A DNA stretch of 64,000 nt from Rhodoglobus sp. (lineage in GTDB: Bacteria > Actinomycetota > Actinomycetes > Actinomycetales > Microbacteriaceae), in assembly GCA_025463605.1 (NCBI GenBank), contig JAODAV010000008.1, forward strand, positions 347,568 to 411,567. Reading direction: 5' to 3'. Positions within the stretch are counted from its first letter, which is position 1. Every line of letters begins with the position of its first letter. The notes beneath the pieces were generated by a model. The model had not been told where the DNA came from, ran no database searches, and was given only the letters and a program-made list of their open reading frames with translations. The translations under genes and the position numbers were made by a program. Below, in pieces: positions 49,590-59,662 of this stretch.

Positions 49590-52463
49590 CTAGCCGCCGA
49601 TCGCCGCGATGGCCCGTTCGACCGCGTCCTGCATGCGGGCATCCGCCTCGGCCGCCGCGACGAGGTCGTTGGCAGCGTAGGCGGCCTGACGGTCGGCGAG
49701 GGCATCCTGGTAGTCGGAGAGCGCAGCGGCGAGGGCAGCGTTGTCCGTCGTGGTCGGTGGCGCAGGCGGCTGGTTCGGATCGGTCGGCTGCTCGGGAGTC
49801 GTCGGCACAGCGGTGTCGCCCGCATCGGCACCGGAGTCGCCGCCGAACAGCGTGTCGAGCGCTTGGTCGAGGGTGTCTTCGAAGGCGATCTGGTCACCGA
49901 ACGAGACGAGCACCTTGCGCAGCAGGGGGTAGCTCGTGTCACCGGTCGACTGCACGTAGACGGGTTGCACGTACAGCAGCCCGCCACCCACGGGCAGTGT
50001 CAGCAGGTTTCCGCTGATCACGTCGGTCTGGCCCTGCCGCAGCAGGTTGAGCGCCTGGCCGACGGCGGCATCCGAGTCGAACTGGGCCTGCACCTGGCCG
50101 GGGCCGGGCACGGTGTCGTCTTTCGGCAGGGTGAGCAGCGTGAGCTTGCCGTAGTCGGGCCCGGCGTCCGAATTGACCGCGAGATAGCCGGTGAGCACGT
50201 TGCGGCTCGACTCCCCGCTCGCGTTCGGGATGAACGTGGAGTACAGCGTGAAAGCCGGCTCATCCGTTCCCGGCACCTGCATGGTGAGGTAGTACGGCGG
50301 CTGCAGCGTGGGGTTCGCCGTCGCCGACACGGGGTCGTTCGGTGTGACCCACTGGTCGTCGCTCGAGTAGAACGAGAGGGCGTCGGTCACGTGGTACGAC
50401 CCGAGGATCGCGCGCTGCACCTTGAAGAGGTCGGACGGGTAGCGCACGTGGTCGAGCAGCTGGTCGTCCATGTCGCTCATCGGCAGCACCGTCGCGGGGA
50501 AAATCTTCTCCCACGTCCTGAGCACCGGGTCCTCGGCGTCCCACGCGTACAGCTTCACGCTGCCGTCGTACGCGTCAACGGTGGCCTTCACCGAGTTGCG
50601 GATGTAGTTGACGTCATCGACCGCAAAGGCGGGCAGCGGCGTGTAGGTGTCCGCGATCGTCGTCGAAAGCTGCTCGACGCGCGAGTACGGGTAGTTTGTA
50701 CCGGTCGTGTAGCCATCGACGACCCACACGATCTTGCCGTCCACGACGGCCGGATACACGTCGCTGTCGAGCGTCAGGTACGGCGCGATCTTCTGCACGC
50801 GTTCCTTGGGGTTGCGGTCGTAGAGTATCTGCGACTGGTCGGTCACGGCATCCGACAGGAAGATCTGCTCCGACTGGAACTTGATCGAGTAGATGAGCTT
50901 CTTGAAGATGTTGTCGAGCACGGGTCCGCCGTTGCCGGAGAACGTCGTCGTGGCATTCTGGTTGCTGTCCTCGCCGCCCGACGGGTAGTCGAGCTCGATG
51001 GGCTTATTGCCGTCCGGCCCGCCGACGATCGAGTACGTGGGCGACTCCTCACCGAAGTACACACGAGGCTCGAAGTCACCGAGCGAACCGACGCTCGGGA
51101 TGCCCGACTCGAGGAACACGGGCTGGCCGTCGGTCGCGCGCTGGTTGCCAAATGCCGCGACGACGCCGTAGCCGTGGGTGTAGACGACGGTGTTGTTGTA
51201 CCAGGTCTGCGAGTCGCCGAGGCCCTGCTGGTTGAGCTCGCGCACGGCGATGACGGTGTCCTGGGTCTTGCCCTCGATGTCATAGCGGTCGACGTCGAGG
51301 TGCTTCGCGAACTGGTAGTACTGCTTGAACTGCTCGAGCTGCGCGAACGACTTCTGCACGAGCGCGGGGTCGATGATGCGGATGTTCGCGGTGGTCTCGG
51401 CGTCCTCGCGGAGTGCGCCCGGTTCGGCATCCGTCACAGCGCTGTACGGGATCTCCTCGACCCCGGCAACGCCGTACGCCGCCCGGGTCGCGTCGATGTT
51501 GCGTTGGATGTATTCGGCCTCGTAGGTGCGCGCGCTCGGCTCGACCTGGAAGCGCTGCACGACCCACGGGTAGAGGCTGCCGACCACGAGCCCGCTCACG
51601 AGCAAGAGGGCGGTGCCGATGATCGGCAGGCGCCAGCGCCCGATGATCGCGGTGACGATGAAGAGAACAGCAACGACGGCGGCGATGCCGGCGAGGATGG
51701 CGCGGCCCGGAATCGTCGCGTTGGCCTCGGTGTACCCGGCGCCGGTCTCGAGGAAGCCCTGTCCCTGTGAGAAGAGTGTCGTGTACTGGTCGAACCAGAT
51801 GCTCGCCGCCTGCAGAAGCAGGTAGACGGCGGCGGTGATGGCGAGCTGGATGCGCGCGGAGCGGGAGATGCGCACCTCGCGACCGCTGAACCGCAGGGCG
51901 CCGTAGAGGTAGCTCGTGGCCACGGCCCCGATGCCCGAGATGAGCACGACGGCCGAGGCGAAGCCGAGCAGCCCGTGGTAGAGCGGGAGGTCGTAGAAGT
52001 AGAACGCGACGTCGAGGCCGAACTGCGGGTCGGTCTCACCGAAGTCGGTGCGGTTGAGCCACTGCAGCACCACGGGCCAGTGCGTCGACGCCGAGACGCC
52101 GCCGAAGACACCGAGGAGAATCGGGATGCCGAACATCGCGAGCCTGCGCAGCGGTTCGATGACCTGCTGGTAGCGGTCGAGCTGGGAGTTCAGCTTGGCG
52201 TAGACCGGGCGGGAACGGAACGCGACCTCGATGCTCAGCCATACCGGGATGGCCATGCCCAGGAACCCGATGACGAACATCACGGCACCGGCGAGCCACT
52301 GCGTCGTGAGCACGTTGAGGTAGCCGAGCTGGTCGTACCACAGCACATCGGTGTACAGGTTGGAGACGATGAAGAAGACGATCACGAGTACGGCGATGAT
52401 CACTGCCGTGATCGTGAGAGTGATCCTCGTGCGGTTCGCCGTTGACGCGGGGGTTGTGGACAC
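49590..52463 (-). CDS. UPF0182 family large membrane protein
   Basis: N-terminal 7 TM, then DVLWYDQLGYLNVLTTQW...EYIQRNIDATRAAYG...YTHGYGVVAA; GTG start VSTTPAS. Confidence 0.92.
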   Translation of the reverse strand: MSTTPASTANRTRITLTITAVIIAVLVIVFFIVSNLYTDVLWYDQLGYLNVLTTQWLAGAVMFVIGFLGMAIPVWLSIEVAFRSRPVYAKLNSQLDRYQQVIEPLRRLAMFGIPILLGVFGGVSASTHWPVVLQWLNRTDFGETDPQFGLDVAFYFYDLPLYHGLLGFASAVVLISGIGAVATSYLYGALRFSGREVRISRSARIQLAITAAVYLLLQAASIWFDQYTTLFSQGQGFLETGAGYTEANATIPGRAILAGIAAVVAVLFIVTAIIGRWRLPIIGTALLLVSGLVVGSLYPWVVQRFQVEPSARTYEAEYIQRNIDATRAAYGVAGVEEIPYSAVTDAEPGALREDAETTANIRIIDPALVQKSFAQLEQFKQYYQFAKHLDVDRYDIEGKTQDTVIAVRELNQQGLGDSQTWYNNTVVYTHGYGVVAAFGNQRATDGQPVFLESGIPSVGSLGDFEPRVYFGEESPTYSIVGGPDGNKPIELDYPSGGEDSNQNATTTFSGNGGPVLDNIFKKLIYSIKFQSEQIFLSDAVTDQSQILYDRNPKERVQKIAPYLTLDSDVYPAVVDGKIVWVVDGYTTGTNYPYSRVEQLSTTIADTYTPLPAFAVDDVNYIRNSVKATVDAYDGSVKLYAWDAEDPVLRTWEKIFPATVLPMSDMDDQLLDHVRYPSDLFKVQRAILGSYHVTDALSFYSSDDQWVTPNDPVSATANPTLQPPYYLTMQVPGTDEPAFTLYSTFIPNASGESSRNVLTGYLAVNSDAGPDYGKLTLLTLPKDDTVPGPGQVQAQFDSDAAVGQALNLLRQGQTDVISGNLLTLPVGGGLLYVQPVYVQSTGDTSYPLLRKVLVSFGDQIAFEDTLDQALDTLFGGDSGADAGDTAVPTTPEQPTDPNQPPAPPTTTDNAALAAALSDYQDALADRQAAYAANDLVAAAEADARMQDAVERAIAAIGG

Positions 52464-52529
52464 TGGGTGAACTCCTGATGGTCGGTGGGCCCATCTTAAG
52501 GGGCGCAAGCTGCTAAATAGCCCCGCTGG

Positions 52530-53642
52530 TCAGCTCGCGGGGCAGCGGGGGATGCCAGCGGTGTCGCCGTCCGAGCGGATGGCCGCGAGCGCCGTCAGCG
52601 CATCGTCGAGCGTGTCGATCGCGAACACCGTGAGTCCCGACGGAATGTGGCCCGTCACTTCGTCGCAATTCGACGCCGGAGCGAGGAACCAGTCGGCCCC
52701 GGCGCTACGCGCACCGTAGAGCTTCTGCCGGATCCCCCCGATCGGTCCGACGTCGCCTGTCGAGCTGATCGTGCCGGTTCCCGCCACATCCTCGCCGCCG
52801 TTGATGGCGCCGGGCGTGAGCTTGTCGACGATTCCGAGGGCGAACATCATGCCGGCGCTCGGACCGCCAACGTTCTCGAGCTGGATCTGCACCGCGAACG
52901 GGAACTCGTAGTCACTCCCGACGATGATGCCGACGATCGGGGCAGGGTCATCCCCCTCGCTCATCACCGGGTTCACGCGCACCGTCTGCTGGGTGCCGTC
53001 GCGGTCCACGACGATCTCGGCCGGCTTGCCGACGCCGTTCTCGGCGATCTCCGCACGAAGACCGGTGACGTCGGGGAAGGTCTTGCCGTTGACGGTCAGG
53101 ATGACGTCGCCCGGCAGCAGCACGCCGTCGGCAGGCCCGCCCTCCTGCGTCTCGACCACGCTGAGGGTGCTGGGGATCTCATGCCCGAGGCTCGTGAGGG
53201 CCGCCGCGATGGCCTCCTTCTGAGAGTTCTCCATGTCGACGCGGCCCTGCTCGTTCGAGTCCTCGATGGTCACGCCTGCGGGGTAGATGTCGTCGACGGG
53301 AACTACCGCCCGGCTGGGATCGAAGTATGCGGTCGCGATCTCGAGCCAATTGGGAAGGTCCTCGCGGTTGCCTCGAATGGTCACCGTGAGCATGTCGAGG
53401 GAGCCCTCCGTGGGATAGGTCTCCTCCATCGGGATCTGGATCATGGGCACCTCCTCGCCGTTGATCTGCACGTCGCCGAGCGTGTCGTAGACCGGGCCGG
53501 GCTGCTCGATCACGTACGGCGCCGGGATGAGCGCCACGACGGTGACGCCGATGAGGGCGAGGGCGAGAAGGGTCCACCCGATCCAGCCGCCACCGCGCCG
53601 TCGCGGTTCGGGATCGAGTTCGATGTCGGTGAAGAGTGCCAC
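52530..53642 (-). CDS. Lon-like PDZ/S16-type protease
   Basis: VALFTDIELDPEPRRRGGG...VIEQPGPVYDTLG...; PDZ; QLENVGGPSAGMMFALGIVDKLTPGAINGGEDVAGTGTISSTGDVGPIGGIRQKLYGA. Confidence 0.93.
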   Translation of the reverse strand: MALFTDIELDPEPRRRGGGWIGWTLLALALIGVTVVALIPAPYVIEQPGPVYDTLGDVQINGEEVPMIQIPMEETYPTEGSLDMLTVTIRGNREDLPNWLEIATAYFDPSRAVVPVDDIYPAGVTIEDSNEQGRVDMENSQKEAIAAALTSLGHEIPSTLSVVETQEGGPADGVLLPGDVILTVNGKTFPDVTGLRAEIAENGVGKPAEIVVDRDGTQQTVRVNPVMSEGDDPAPIVGIIVGSDYEFPFAVQIQLENVGGPSAGMMFALGIVDKLTPGAINGGEDVAGTGTISSTGDVGPIGGIRQKLYGARSAGADWFLAPASNCDEVTGHIPSGLTVFAIDTLDDALTALAAIRSDGDTAGIPRCPAS

Positions 53643-53769
53643 CGGAGTCCTTTTCTCTTGGGGATGTTCGCCACGGGCGCACAGCCAGAGCCACCAGCCT
53701 AGTGAAAACAGGGGCTCGCAGACCTGGCAGCGGCTAGCGTAGTTTTCATGCCTCAAGATCGTCGCTTTC

Positions 53770-55119
53770 ATGCCTGAGAATCCAGCGGACGACGCCGAGC
53801 CGCACGACGCGGAAGACGAGTTCCGCGACATGCTGCGCGACTTCCTCGCGGGCAACACCGACATCGATCCGGCCAAACTCGCCGGCGCGGCGGGGCTACC
53901 GAACGATCCTGAAATGGTCGCCCAGCTCATCAACCAGTTGCAGAACGCGCTCCAGTCCAGCAGCGATGGCATCAACTGGGGTCTCGCCCTGGAGCAGGCC
54001 AAGGGCATCGCGGGTCGCGGCACCGTCGTCTCGCTTCCCGCCGAGCGCTCGCAGCTCGAGCAGGCCCTGCATGTGGCATCCCTCTGGCTGGATGAGGTCA
54101 CGGGAATCTCGGAACTCACGACCGAACCGCGGCTCATGAGCCGGCAGGAGTGGGTCATCGCGACGATTCCCGTGTGGACCCAGCTCGCGGAACCGGTCGC
54201 CACGTCGATTGCAAACTCGCTCACCGACGTTCTCACGCAGAATGCGCCCGAGGAGATGGGCGAGATGATCCAGGGCGCGAGCCAGATCATGCGCAACGTC
54301 GGGGGTACTCTCTTCGCGATGCAGCTCGGGCAGGTCGTGGGCCAGCTCTCGAGCGAAGTGGTCTCGGGCGGCGACATCGGCATCCCGCTGCTCGACTCGG
54401 AGCAGGCTGCGATCGTTCCGCAGAATGTAGCCGGTTTCAGTTCGGGCCTCGACATCCCCGTCGACCAGGTGCAGCTCTACCTCGCGGTGCGCGAGCTCGC
54501 GCACGCGCGCCTGTTCCGGCACGCGAAGTGGCTGCGGCTGCAACTGCTCACGTCGATCACCGAGTTCGCGAAGGGCGTGCGAATCGACACCGAGAAGCTC
54601 GAGGAGCTCGCGGCCGAGTTCGACCCCAACAACCCCGAGGAGTTGCGCGAGGCTATGACCAGCGGCGCGCTCATCCCGCCGAAGACTGACGACCAGCTCG
54701 CCGCGCTCGGCCGCCTCGAGACCATGCTCGCCCTCATCGAGGGCTGGGTCGACGTCGTCACGGCGGAAGCCACGAAGCGCCTGCCCTCGAGTGCGGCGAT
54801 CGCCGAGACCGTCCGCCGCAGGCGCGCATCCGGGGGTCCCGCCGAGTCCGCGTTCGCGACGCTCGTCGGACTCGAACTGAGGCCCCGGCGCTTGCGCGAG
54901 GCCGCCGCCATGTGGCAGCAGGTCACGGATGCCGTGGGCAACGAAGCGCGCGACGCACTGTGGTCGCACCCAGACGTCGTACCCACGGGTGAGGACATCG
55001 ACGACCCGACCGCTCTCGTCGCCCGCATCACCCAGGGCACGCCCGAGCCCGACGACATCGACCAGGCCATCGAAGACCTGCTCAACGACGACACGACAGA
55101 GCGGCCGCACGAGGACTAG
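53770..55119 (+). CDS. Zinc-dependent metalloprotease (DUF2342-like)
   Basis: LAVRELAHARLFRHAKWLRLQLL and flanking conserved sequence. Confidence 0.85.
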   Translation: MPENPADDAEPHDAEDEFRDMLRDFLAGNTDIDPAKLAGAAGLPNDPEMVAQLINQLQNALQSSSDGINWGLALEQAKGIAGRGTVVSLPAERSQLEQALHVASLWLDEVTGISELTTEPRLMSRQEWVIATIPVWTQLAEPVATSIANSLTDVLTQNAPEEMGEMIQGASQIMRNVGGTLFAMQLGQVVGQLSSEVVSGGDIGIPLLDSEQAAIVPQNVAGFSSGLDIPVDQVQLYLAVRELAHARLFRHAKWLRLQLLTSITEFAKGVRIDTEKLEELAAEFDPNNPEELREAMTSGALIPPKTDDQLAALGRLETMLALIEGWVDVVTAEATKRLPSSAAIAETVRRRRASGGPAESAFATLVGLELRPRRLREAAAMWQQVTDAVGNEARDALWSHPDVVPTGEDIDDPTALVARITQGTPEPDDIDQAIEDLLNDDTTERPHED

Positions 55120-55189
55120 GTGCACGAGGACTAGGCGCGATTGTGGATCGCGCGCTCGTCAGCGAGCCCGCCTCCGCCACCATGGCCCG

Positions 55190-56086
55190 ATGATCCTGCG
55201 GCTCGACCCTCGGCTTCCCCTCGTCTGGCGCAGTCCCACGAGCGTGCAACTCGGCATCGATCCGCCCGTCGTCGTGATCCACGACGTGACCGAAGCGCAG
55301 GAGCGCCTGCTCGCCGCGCTGTCGGCCGGGGTGAGCGACACGGGCGCCGCGATGATCGCCGGCGGCCCGGGCGCGCGTGACGCGCTCGTCGCGGCGGTGC
55401 GACCCGCGCTCAAGCCGGCTTCTGCGGGCTTCGACCTCGCGACTGTCGCGGTGTCGGGCCACGGTCCCGTCGCGGATGCGATCGCCGAAACCCTCGCCGC
55501 TAGTGGAGTTCGAGTGCTCCTGACGCCCGATCCCGCCGCCGTCGCCGACGCTCGGCCCGACCTCGCCGTGCTCACCGCCGACCACGTGCTCGCGCCATCC
55601 GCTCACGCACTGTGGCTGCGGCGCGACGTACCGCACCTCCCGGTGGTGCTCGGCGATTCGGCCGCGACGGTCGGACCCCTCGTCGACCCGGGCACGGCCC
55701 CCTGCCTGTTGTGCCTCGAGCTGCATCGCCGCGACGCCGACCCCGCGTGGCCCGCGATCGCGACGCAACTGCTCGGACGCCGCAGCCGTGTGGTGTCCCC
55801 CGCCCTCGTGATGGAGGCAGCAGCGGCAGCGGCTCGAGCGGTGCTCCACTGGATGGGTTCGGGTGCAGGAGTCCCCGTGGCCTTGCGCATCGACGCGGCG
55901 ACGGGCGAGCGCACCGAAGCGCTCTGGAAGCCCCACCCGGATTGCGGGTGCCGGGGTCTGAGCCTCAGCCCCAGCCCCAGCCTCAGCCCAAGTCGGCAAG
56001 GAAACGACTGGGCTGATGCTGGCCGCCCCGCTCCACTTGTGCGCGAGCGGACCACGACAGCTCTAGCCTCCGCCGCGCCCGCGTAA
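55190..56086 (+). CDS. Cyclodehydratase/E1-like (ThiF/TOMM-type) protein
   Basis: CLLCLELHRRDADPAWPAIATQLL...HPDCGC zinc-type cysteines; Ser-Pro repeat tail overlapping helicase 3' end. Confidence 0.65.
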   Translation: MILRLDPRLPLVWRSPTSVQLGIDPPVVVIHDVTEAQERLLAALSAGVSDTGAAMIAGGPGARDALVAAVRPALKPASAGFDLATVAVSGHGPVADAIAETLAASGVRVLLTPDPAAVADARPDLAVLTADHVLAPSAHALWLRRDVPHLPVVLGDSAATVGPLVDPGTAPCLLCLELHRRDADPAWPAIATQLLGRRSRVVSPALVMEAAAAAARAVLHWMGSGAGVPVALRIDAATGERTEALWKPHPDCGCRGLSLSPSPSLSPSRQGNDWADAGRPAPLVRERTTTALASAAPA

Positions 56087-57671
56087 CACCCACGTACAGC
56101 AGGCGGCGTTCCTCGTCCACGGCCGCCTCATCGCGCGCGTAGCTGATCGGAACGAGGCCCTCGACGAGGCCAACGAGGTAAACCGTGTCCCACTCGAGGC
56201 CCTTCGCCGAGTGAAGCGTCGCAAGCGTCACGGCCGACATCGTCGGCTCATGCTGTCCCGATTGCCGCTCGAGCAGCTCCGCCACGAACTCGCGCATGGT
56301 CGTGCCCTGCGGGGTCTCGTCGGCGAGACGCATGAGGGCGTTGAGCGACTCCCAGCGATCGCGCACGGCCCCTCGGGTCTCTGGGACATCCTGGGACCAG
56401 CCGATCGAGCGCAGCACATCGCTCACCGTCTTGGCGAGCGGCTCGGCAGCGGTCGTCATGGAGGCCCCGCGCAGGAGCATGATCGCCTCCTTGATCTCCC
56501 GCTGGTCGAAGAATCGAGTGGCGCCGCGCACGGCGAATGGCACGCCCGCGTCGTCGAGCGCGGCTTCGAGCACCGCCGACTGAGAGTTGATTCGGTAGAG
56601 CGCGGCGATCGACTCGGGCGGCGTGCCACCGGCGATCTGCGCCGCAATCGACGTCGCGACCGCACGGGCCTCGGTGCCGTCGCTCTCGAAGGCCGACACG
56701 TTCGGCACCGGACCCGCGGCGTCCGTGGCGGCCTGGAGTGTCAGCGCGCCGGGGCGTCCCCGCATGAGCCGATTGGCGGCGGAGACGATCGCCGAGGTCG
56801 ACCGGTAGTTCTGTTCCAGCCTCAGCACCACCGCATCCTCGTGCTCTGAGGTGAAGCCGAGCAGGTAATCGGGGCTCGCTCCCGCAAACGAGTAGATGGT
56901 CTGGCTCACATCGCCGACCACGCACACGTCGTTGCGGTCGCCGAGCCACAATTGCAGCAGGTCGTGCTGCAACGGAGATACGTCCTGATACTCGTCGACC
57001 ACGAAGAAGCGGTACTGCTCCCGCACCTGCTGGGCCACGCGCGGCTCGGCCTCGATCATGCCCGCGGCGGCGAGCAATACGTCTTCGAAGTCGATCTGCC
57101 GTCGCTCGTCTTTGAGGTTCTCGTACGATCGCTGCAGGTCGACCATCTTCTCGAGCGTGAGCGCGGGCGGTACCGGGCGCCCCTTCGTGGCGTATCCGTC
57201 AACGCTCAAACGCGAGGTCTTGCGCCACTCGATCTCGGCGGCGACATCGCGCAGCGTCGCCGTGTCGAGCTTGAGCCGCAGCGAGTCGGCCGCGTGCGCG
57301 ATCACTTTCGCCTTGCCGTCGAGCAGTCGCGGCATCGAGCCGCCGATGACCTGCGGCCAGAAGACACCCAGCTGCGACAGTGCGGATGCGTGGAACGTGC
57401 GCGCGGTGACCCCGCCCGCGCCCAGGGCTCGAAGACGGCCGCGCAGCTCCCCGGCGGCGCGAGCCGTGAACGTGAGCGCCATGACGCGGGCGGGCGGGTA
57501 CACGCCCGACGCCACTCCGTACGCGATGCGGTGAGTGATCGCACGCGTCTTGCCCGTACCCGCGCCGGCGAGCAGGCAGACCGGTCCGAGAAGCGCTTCG
57601 GCCGCGAGCCGCTGTTGCTCGTCGAGCGCGTCGAGAATCTCCTGGGCTTCAGTCACCGCGCTGGCCGTCAT
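55983..57671 (-). CDS. UvrD/PcrA-family ATP-dependent DNA helicase
   Basis: LAGAGTGKTRAITHRIAYGV...FVVDEYQDVSPLQHDLLQLWLGDRNDVCVVGDVSQTIYSFAGA...TLHSAKGLEWDTVYLVGL. Confidence 0.96.
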   Translation of the reverse strand: MTASAVTEAQEILDALDEQQRLAAEALLGPVCLLAGAGTGKTRAITHRIAYGVASGVYPPARVMALTFTARAAGELRGRLRALGAGGVTARTFHASALSQLGVFWPQVIGGSMPRLLDGKAKVIAHAADSLRLKLDTATLRDVAAEIEWRKTSRLSVDGYATKGRPVPPALTLEKMVDLQRSYENLKDERRQIDFEDVLLAAAGMIEAEPRVAQQVREQYRFFVVDEYQDVSPLQHDLLQLWLGDRNDVCVVGDVSQTIYSFAGASPDYLLGFTSEHEDAVVLRLEQNYRSTSAIVSAANRLMRGRPGALTLQAATDAAGPVPNVSAFESDGTEARAVATSIAAQIAGGTPPESIAALYRINSQSAVLEAALDDAGVPFAVRGATRFFDQREIKEAIMLLRGASMTTAAEPLAKTVSDVLRSIGWSQDVPETRGAVRDRWESLNALMRLADETPQGTTMREFVAELLERQSGQHEPTMSAVTLATLHSAKGLEWDTVYLVGLVEGLVPISYARDEAAVDEERRLLYVGVTRARRRLELSWSARAQVERGGQHQPSRFLADLG

Positions 57672-58593
57672 CGATCTCCGAGCCGAACCACTCCTCGACG
57701 ATCGCCCGCGCTATCGATGTCGGTCCGGGCAGCCGGACCTCGCCGAGAGAGGCGGCGAGCTCCTCGCGGCTGAACCAGCGCAAGTCGAGGATCTCGGTGC
57801 CGTCGGGCGTCGCCGCGCCCTCGAAGCCGTCGGCAACGCGAGCCGTGAATCCGAGCATGAGTGAAGCGGGGAACGGCCACGGCTGACTGCCGTGATAGAC
57901 CGGGTCGACAACGCGGATGCCCGACTCCTCGAAGACCTCGCGCAGCACGGCGGACTCGAGCGACTCCCCCGGTTCGACGAAGCCCGCGAGCAGGGAGTAC
58001 CGGTTGCTCTCCCACAGGGCGTTGGAGCCGAGGAGGATGCGGTCGGCGGCATCCGTCACGCCCACGATGATGGCAGGGTCGGTGCGCGGGAACACCTCGG
58101 TGTCAGACACCGGATCGCGCCGCACCCAGCCGCCCTTCTCGGGCACGGTCGGCTCGCCGGTGCGCGGTGAGAAACGGTGCGAATCGTGCCAGTTGAGAAT
58201 CGCGAGTGCCTCGGTGAGCATGCCCGCGTCCCGATTGTCGAGGCGATGGCCGAGTTGGCGCAGGCTGCCCCACTCCGCCTCCGCGAGATGGCCGGCGTCC
58301 TCGAGTTGCACGGCGACGACCGGGGTACCGGCCGGTTCGGGGCTCGTCGTCGAAGTGGAGCGCCCGAGGTAGACGCGCAGGCCGTTGTGGGAGCGCTCGG
58401 GCAGGGCGTCGACGGGCAGCAGGGCGAGCGAATCCGCGGATGCCAGCAGCGCCGACCCCTGGAAGATCGGCAGTACGCGCGTGGCCGGATCGGCCCACAA
58501 CTCGTCGAAGAGGTGGGGACGCTCGCGCGCGAGGTAATCGCGATCCATCTCCAGGCGCGACAGCGGTAGCCGAGTGAGGAAGGATTGCGTCAT
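57649..58593 (-). CDS. nudC: NUDIX NAD(+) diphosphatase-like
   Basis: GFVEPGESLESAVLREVFEESGIRV (Nudix box) and GSQPWPFPASLMLGF; zinc ribbon cysteines absent. Confidence 0.93.
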   Translation of the reverse strand: MTQSFLTRLPLSRLEMDRDYLARERPHLFDELWADPATRVLPIFQGSALLASADSLALLPVDALPERSHNGLRVYLGRSTSTTSPEPAGTPVVAVQLEDAGHLAEAEWGSLRQLGHRLDNRDAGMLTEALAILNWHDSHRFSPRTGEPTVPEKGGWVRRDPVSDTEVFPRTDPAIIVGVTDAADRILLGSNALWESNRYSLLAGFVEPGESLESAVLREVFEESGIRVVDPVYHGSQPWPFPASLMLGFTARVADGFEGAATPDGTEILDLRWFSREELAASLGEVRLPGPTSIARAIVEEWFGSEIDDGQRGD

Positions 58594-58663
58594 TGTTGCG
58601 ACCCCGTCAGAAAGTGCGTGGCGTGCGGCGATTGCGCTCGCAGGGCGACCTACCCTGTCAGGT

Positions 58664-59662
58664 ATGGCCAGATCCCATCTCACTCTAGCCGCGCTCGCGA
58701 CGTCAGCCGTCGCGGGCCTCGACGTCGCTGCCGCCGCTTCCTTCGGGGCGCCCGGCGGTGACTTCGACTCCGCGATCCTCACGGGCCGCGACGGCCGCCA
58801 CTGGATCGTTCGCGTACCGCGCAGTCCGAAGGCCGAGTCCGAGCAGTCCGCCGACCTCGTCGCGCTCAGGGCTCTGAGCGCGGGGGTGCGCACCCGCCTG
58901 CCCTTCGCCGTGTCGGCGTTCGCCGGCCAGGCGCCCGTCGACGGCACTCGCGCCATCGTCTACGAGTTCGTCTACGGCACGAAGGTCGCGCTCACGTCCT
59001 ATCCCGTGGGGCCGGACGGCATCGCGGCATCCGTGGGTCGCGCGATCGCGGCTGTTCACTCCCTGCCGACGAGTTTCGTCGCGGACGCCGGTCTCCCCGT
59101 GCTCACGGCGGGCGAGTGCTTGCGGTCGTGCGTCAGCACGATGGACCGGGCCGCGGCGACGGGATTGCTCCCCGCCGCCCTCATCGGTCGCTGGGAGCGC
59201 GCGTCGGAAGACCCGAAGCTCTGGCAGTTCCAGCCCACCGTGATCAACGGCGCCCTCAGCGCCGACTCCTTCCTGAGCGCCGACGACGGGGTGACCGGAG
59301 TGCTGGGCTGGCAGGACCTGCGGGTCGGCGACCCGGCGAGCGACCTGCAGTGGGTGCTCGGTGCGCGCAACGATGGCGTCGTCGAGAGTGTCTTCGCGGC
59401 ATACGCCCGCGTGCGCGGCGAAGGCGACCGGCACGTGCGGCAGCGAGCGATGTTCTACGCGGAGCTCGAGGTCGCCAAATGGCTGCTCCACGGAACCGAG
59501 ACCAAAAGCACCGAGATCGTGGACGACGCGGTCGCCATGCTCACCGGACTCGTCGACAGCATCCGAAACGACGTCATGAACCCGATCGGCGCCCAGACCA
59601 TGCCCACGATGGCCGTCGACGAGGTCGAGGCATTCCTCGCCCGGAGTGAGCGCGCCGTCTGA
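58664..59662 (+). CDS. Aminoglycoside/macrolide phosphotransferase-fold protein, catalytically degenerate
   Basis: HWIVRVPRSPKAESEQSADLVALRAL...VINGALSADSFLSADDGVTGVLGWQDLRVGDPASDLQWVLG. Confidence 0.85.
   Translation: MARSHLTLAALATSAVAGLDVAAAASFGAPGGDFDSAILTGRDGRHWIVRVPRSPKAESEQSADLVALRALSAGVRTRLPFAVSAFAGQAPVDGTRAIVYEFVYGTKVALTSYPVGPDGIAASVGRAIAAVHSLPTSFVADAGLPVLTAGECLRSCVSTMDRAAATGLLPAALIGRWERASEDPKLWQFQPTVINGALSADSFLSADDGVTGVLGWQDLRVGDPASDLQWVLGARNDGVVESVFAAYARVRGEGDRHVRQRAMFYAELEVAKWLLHGTETKSTEIVDDAVAMLTGLVDSIRNDVMNPIGAQTMPTMAVDEVEAFLARSERAV

Noticed and set aside
49494-51770. 758-aa plus-strand ORF
   Set aside because: Antisense shadow of the UPF0182 gene; no recognisable domain.
55190-56086. 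RiPP/TOMM biosynthetic gene cluster
   Set aside because: No precursor peptide, YcaO or dehydrogenase nearby; single E1-like gene only.
58664-59662. Macrolide resistance gene (Mph)
   Set aside because: Catalytic HGD and IDW motifs are absent, so a resistance phosphotransferase call is not supported.
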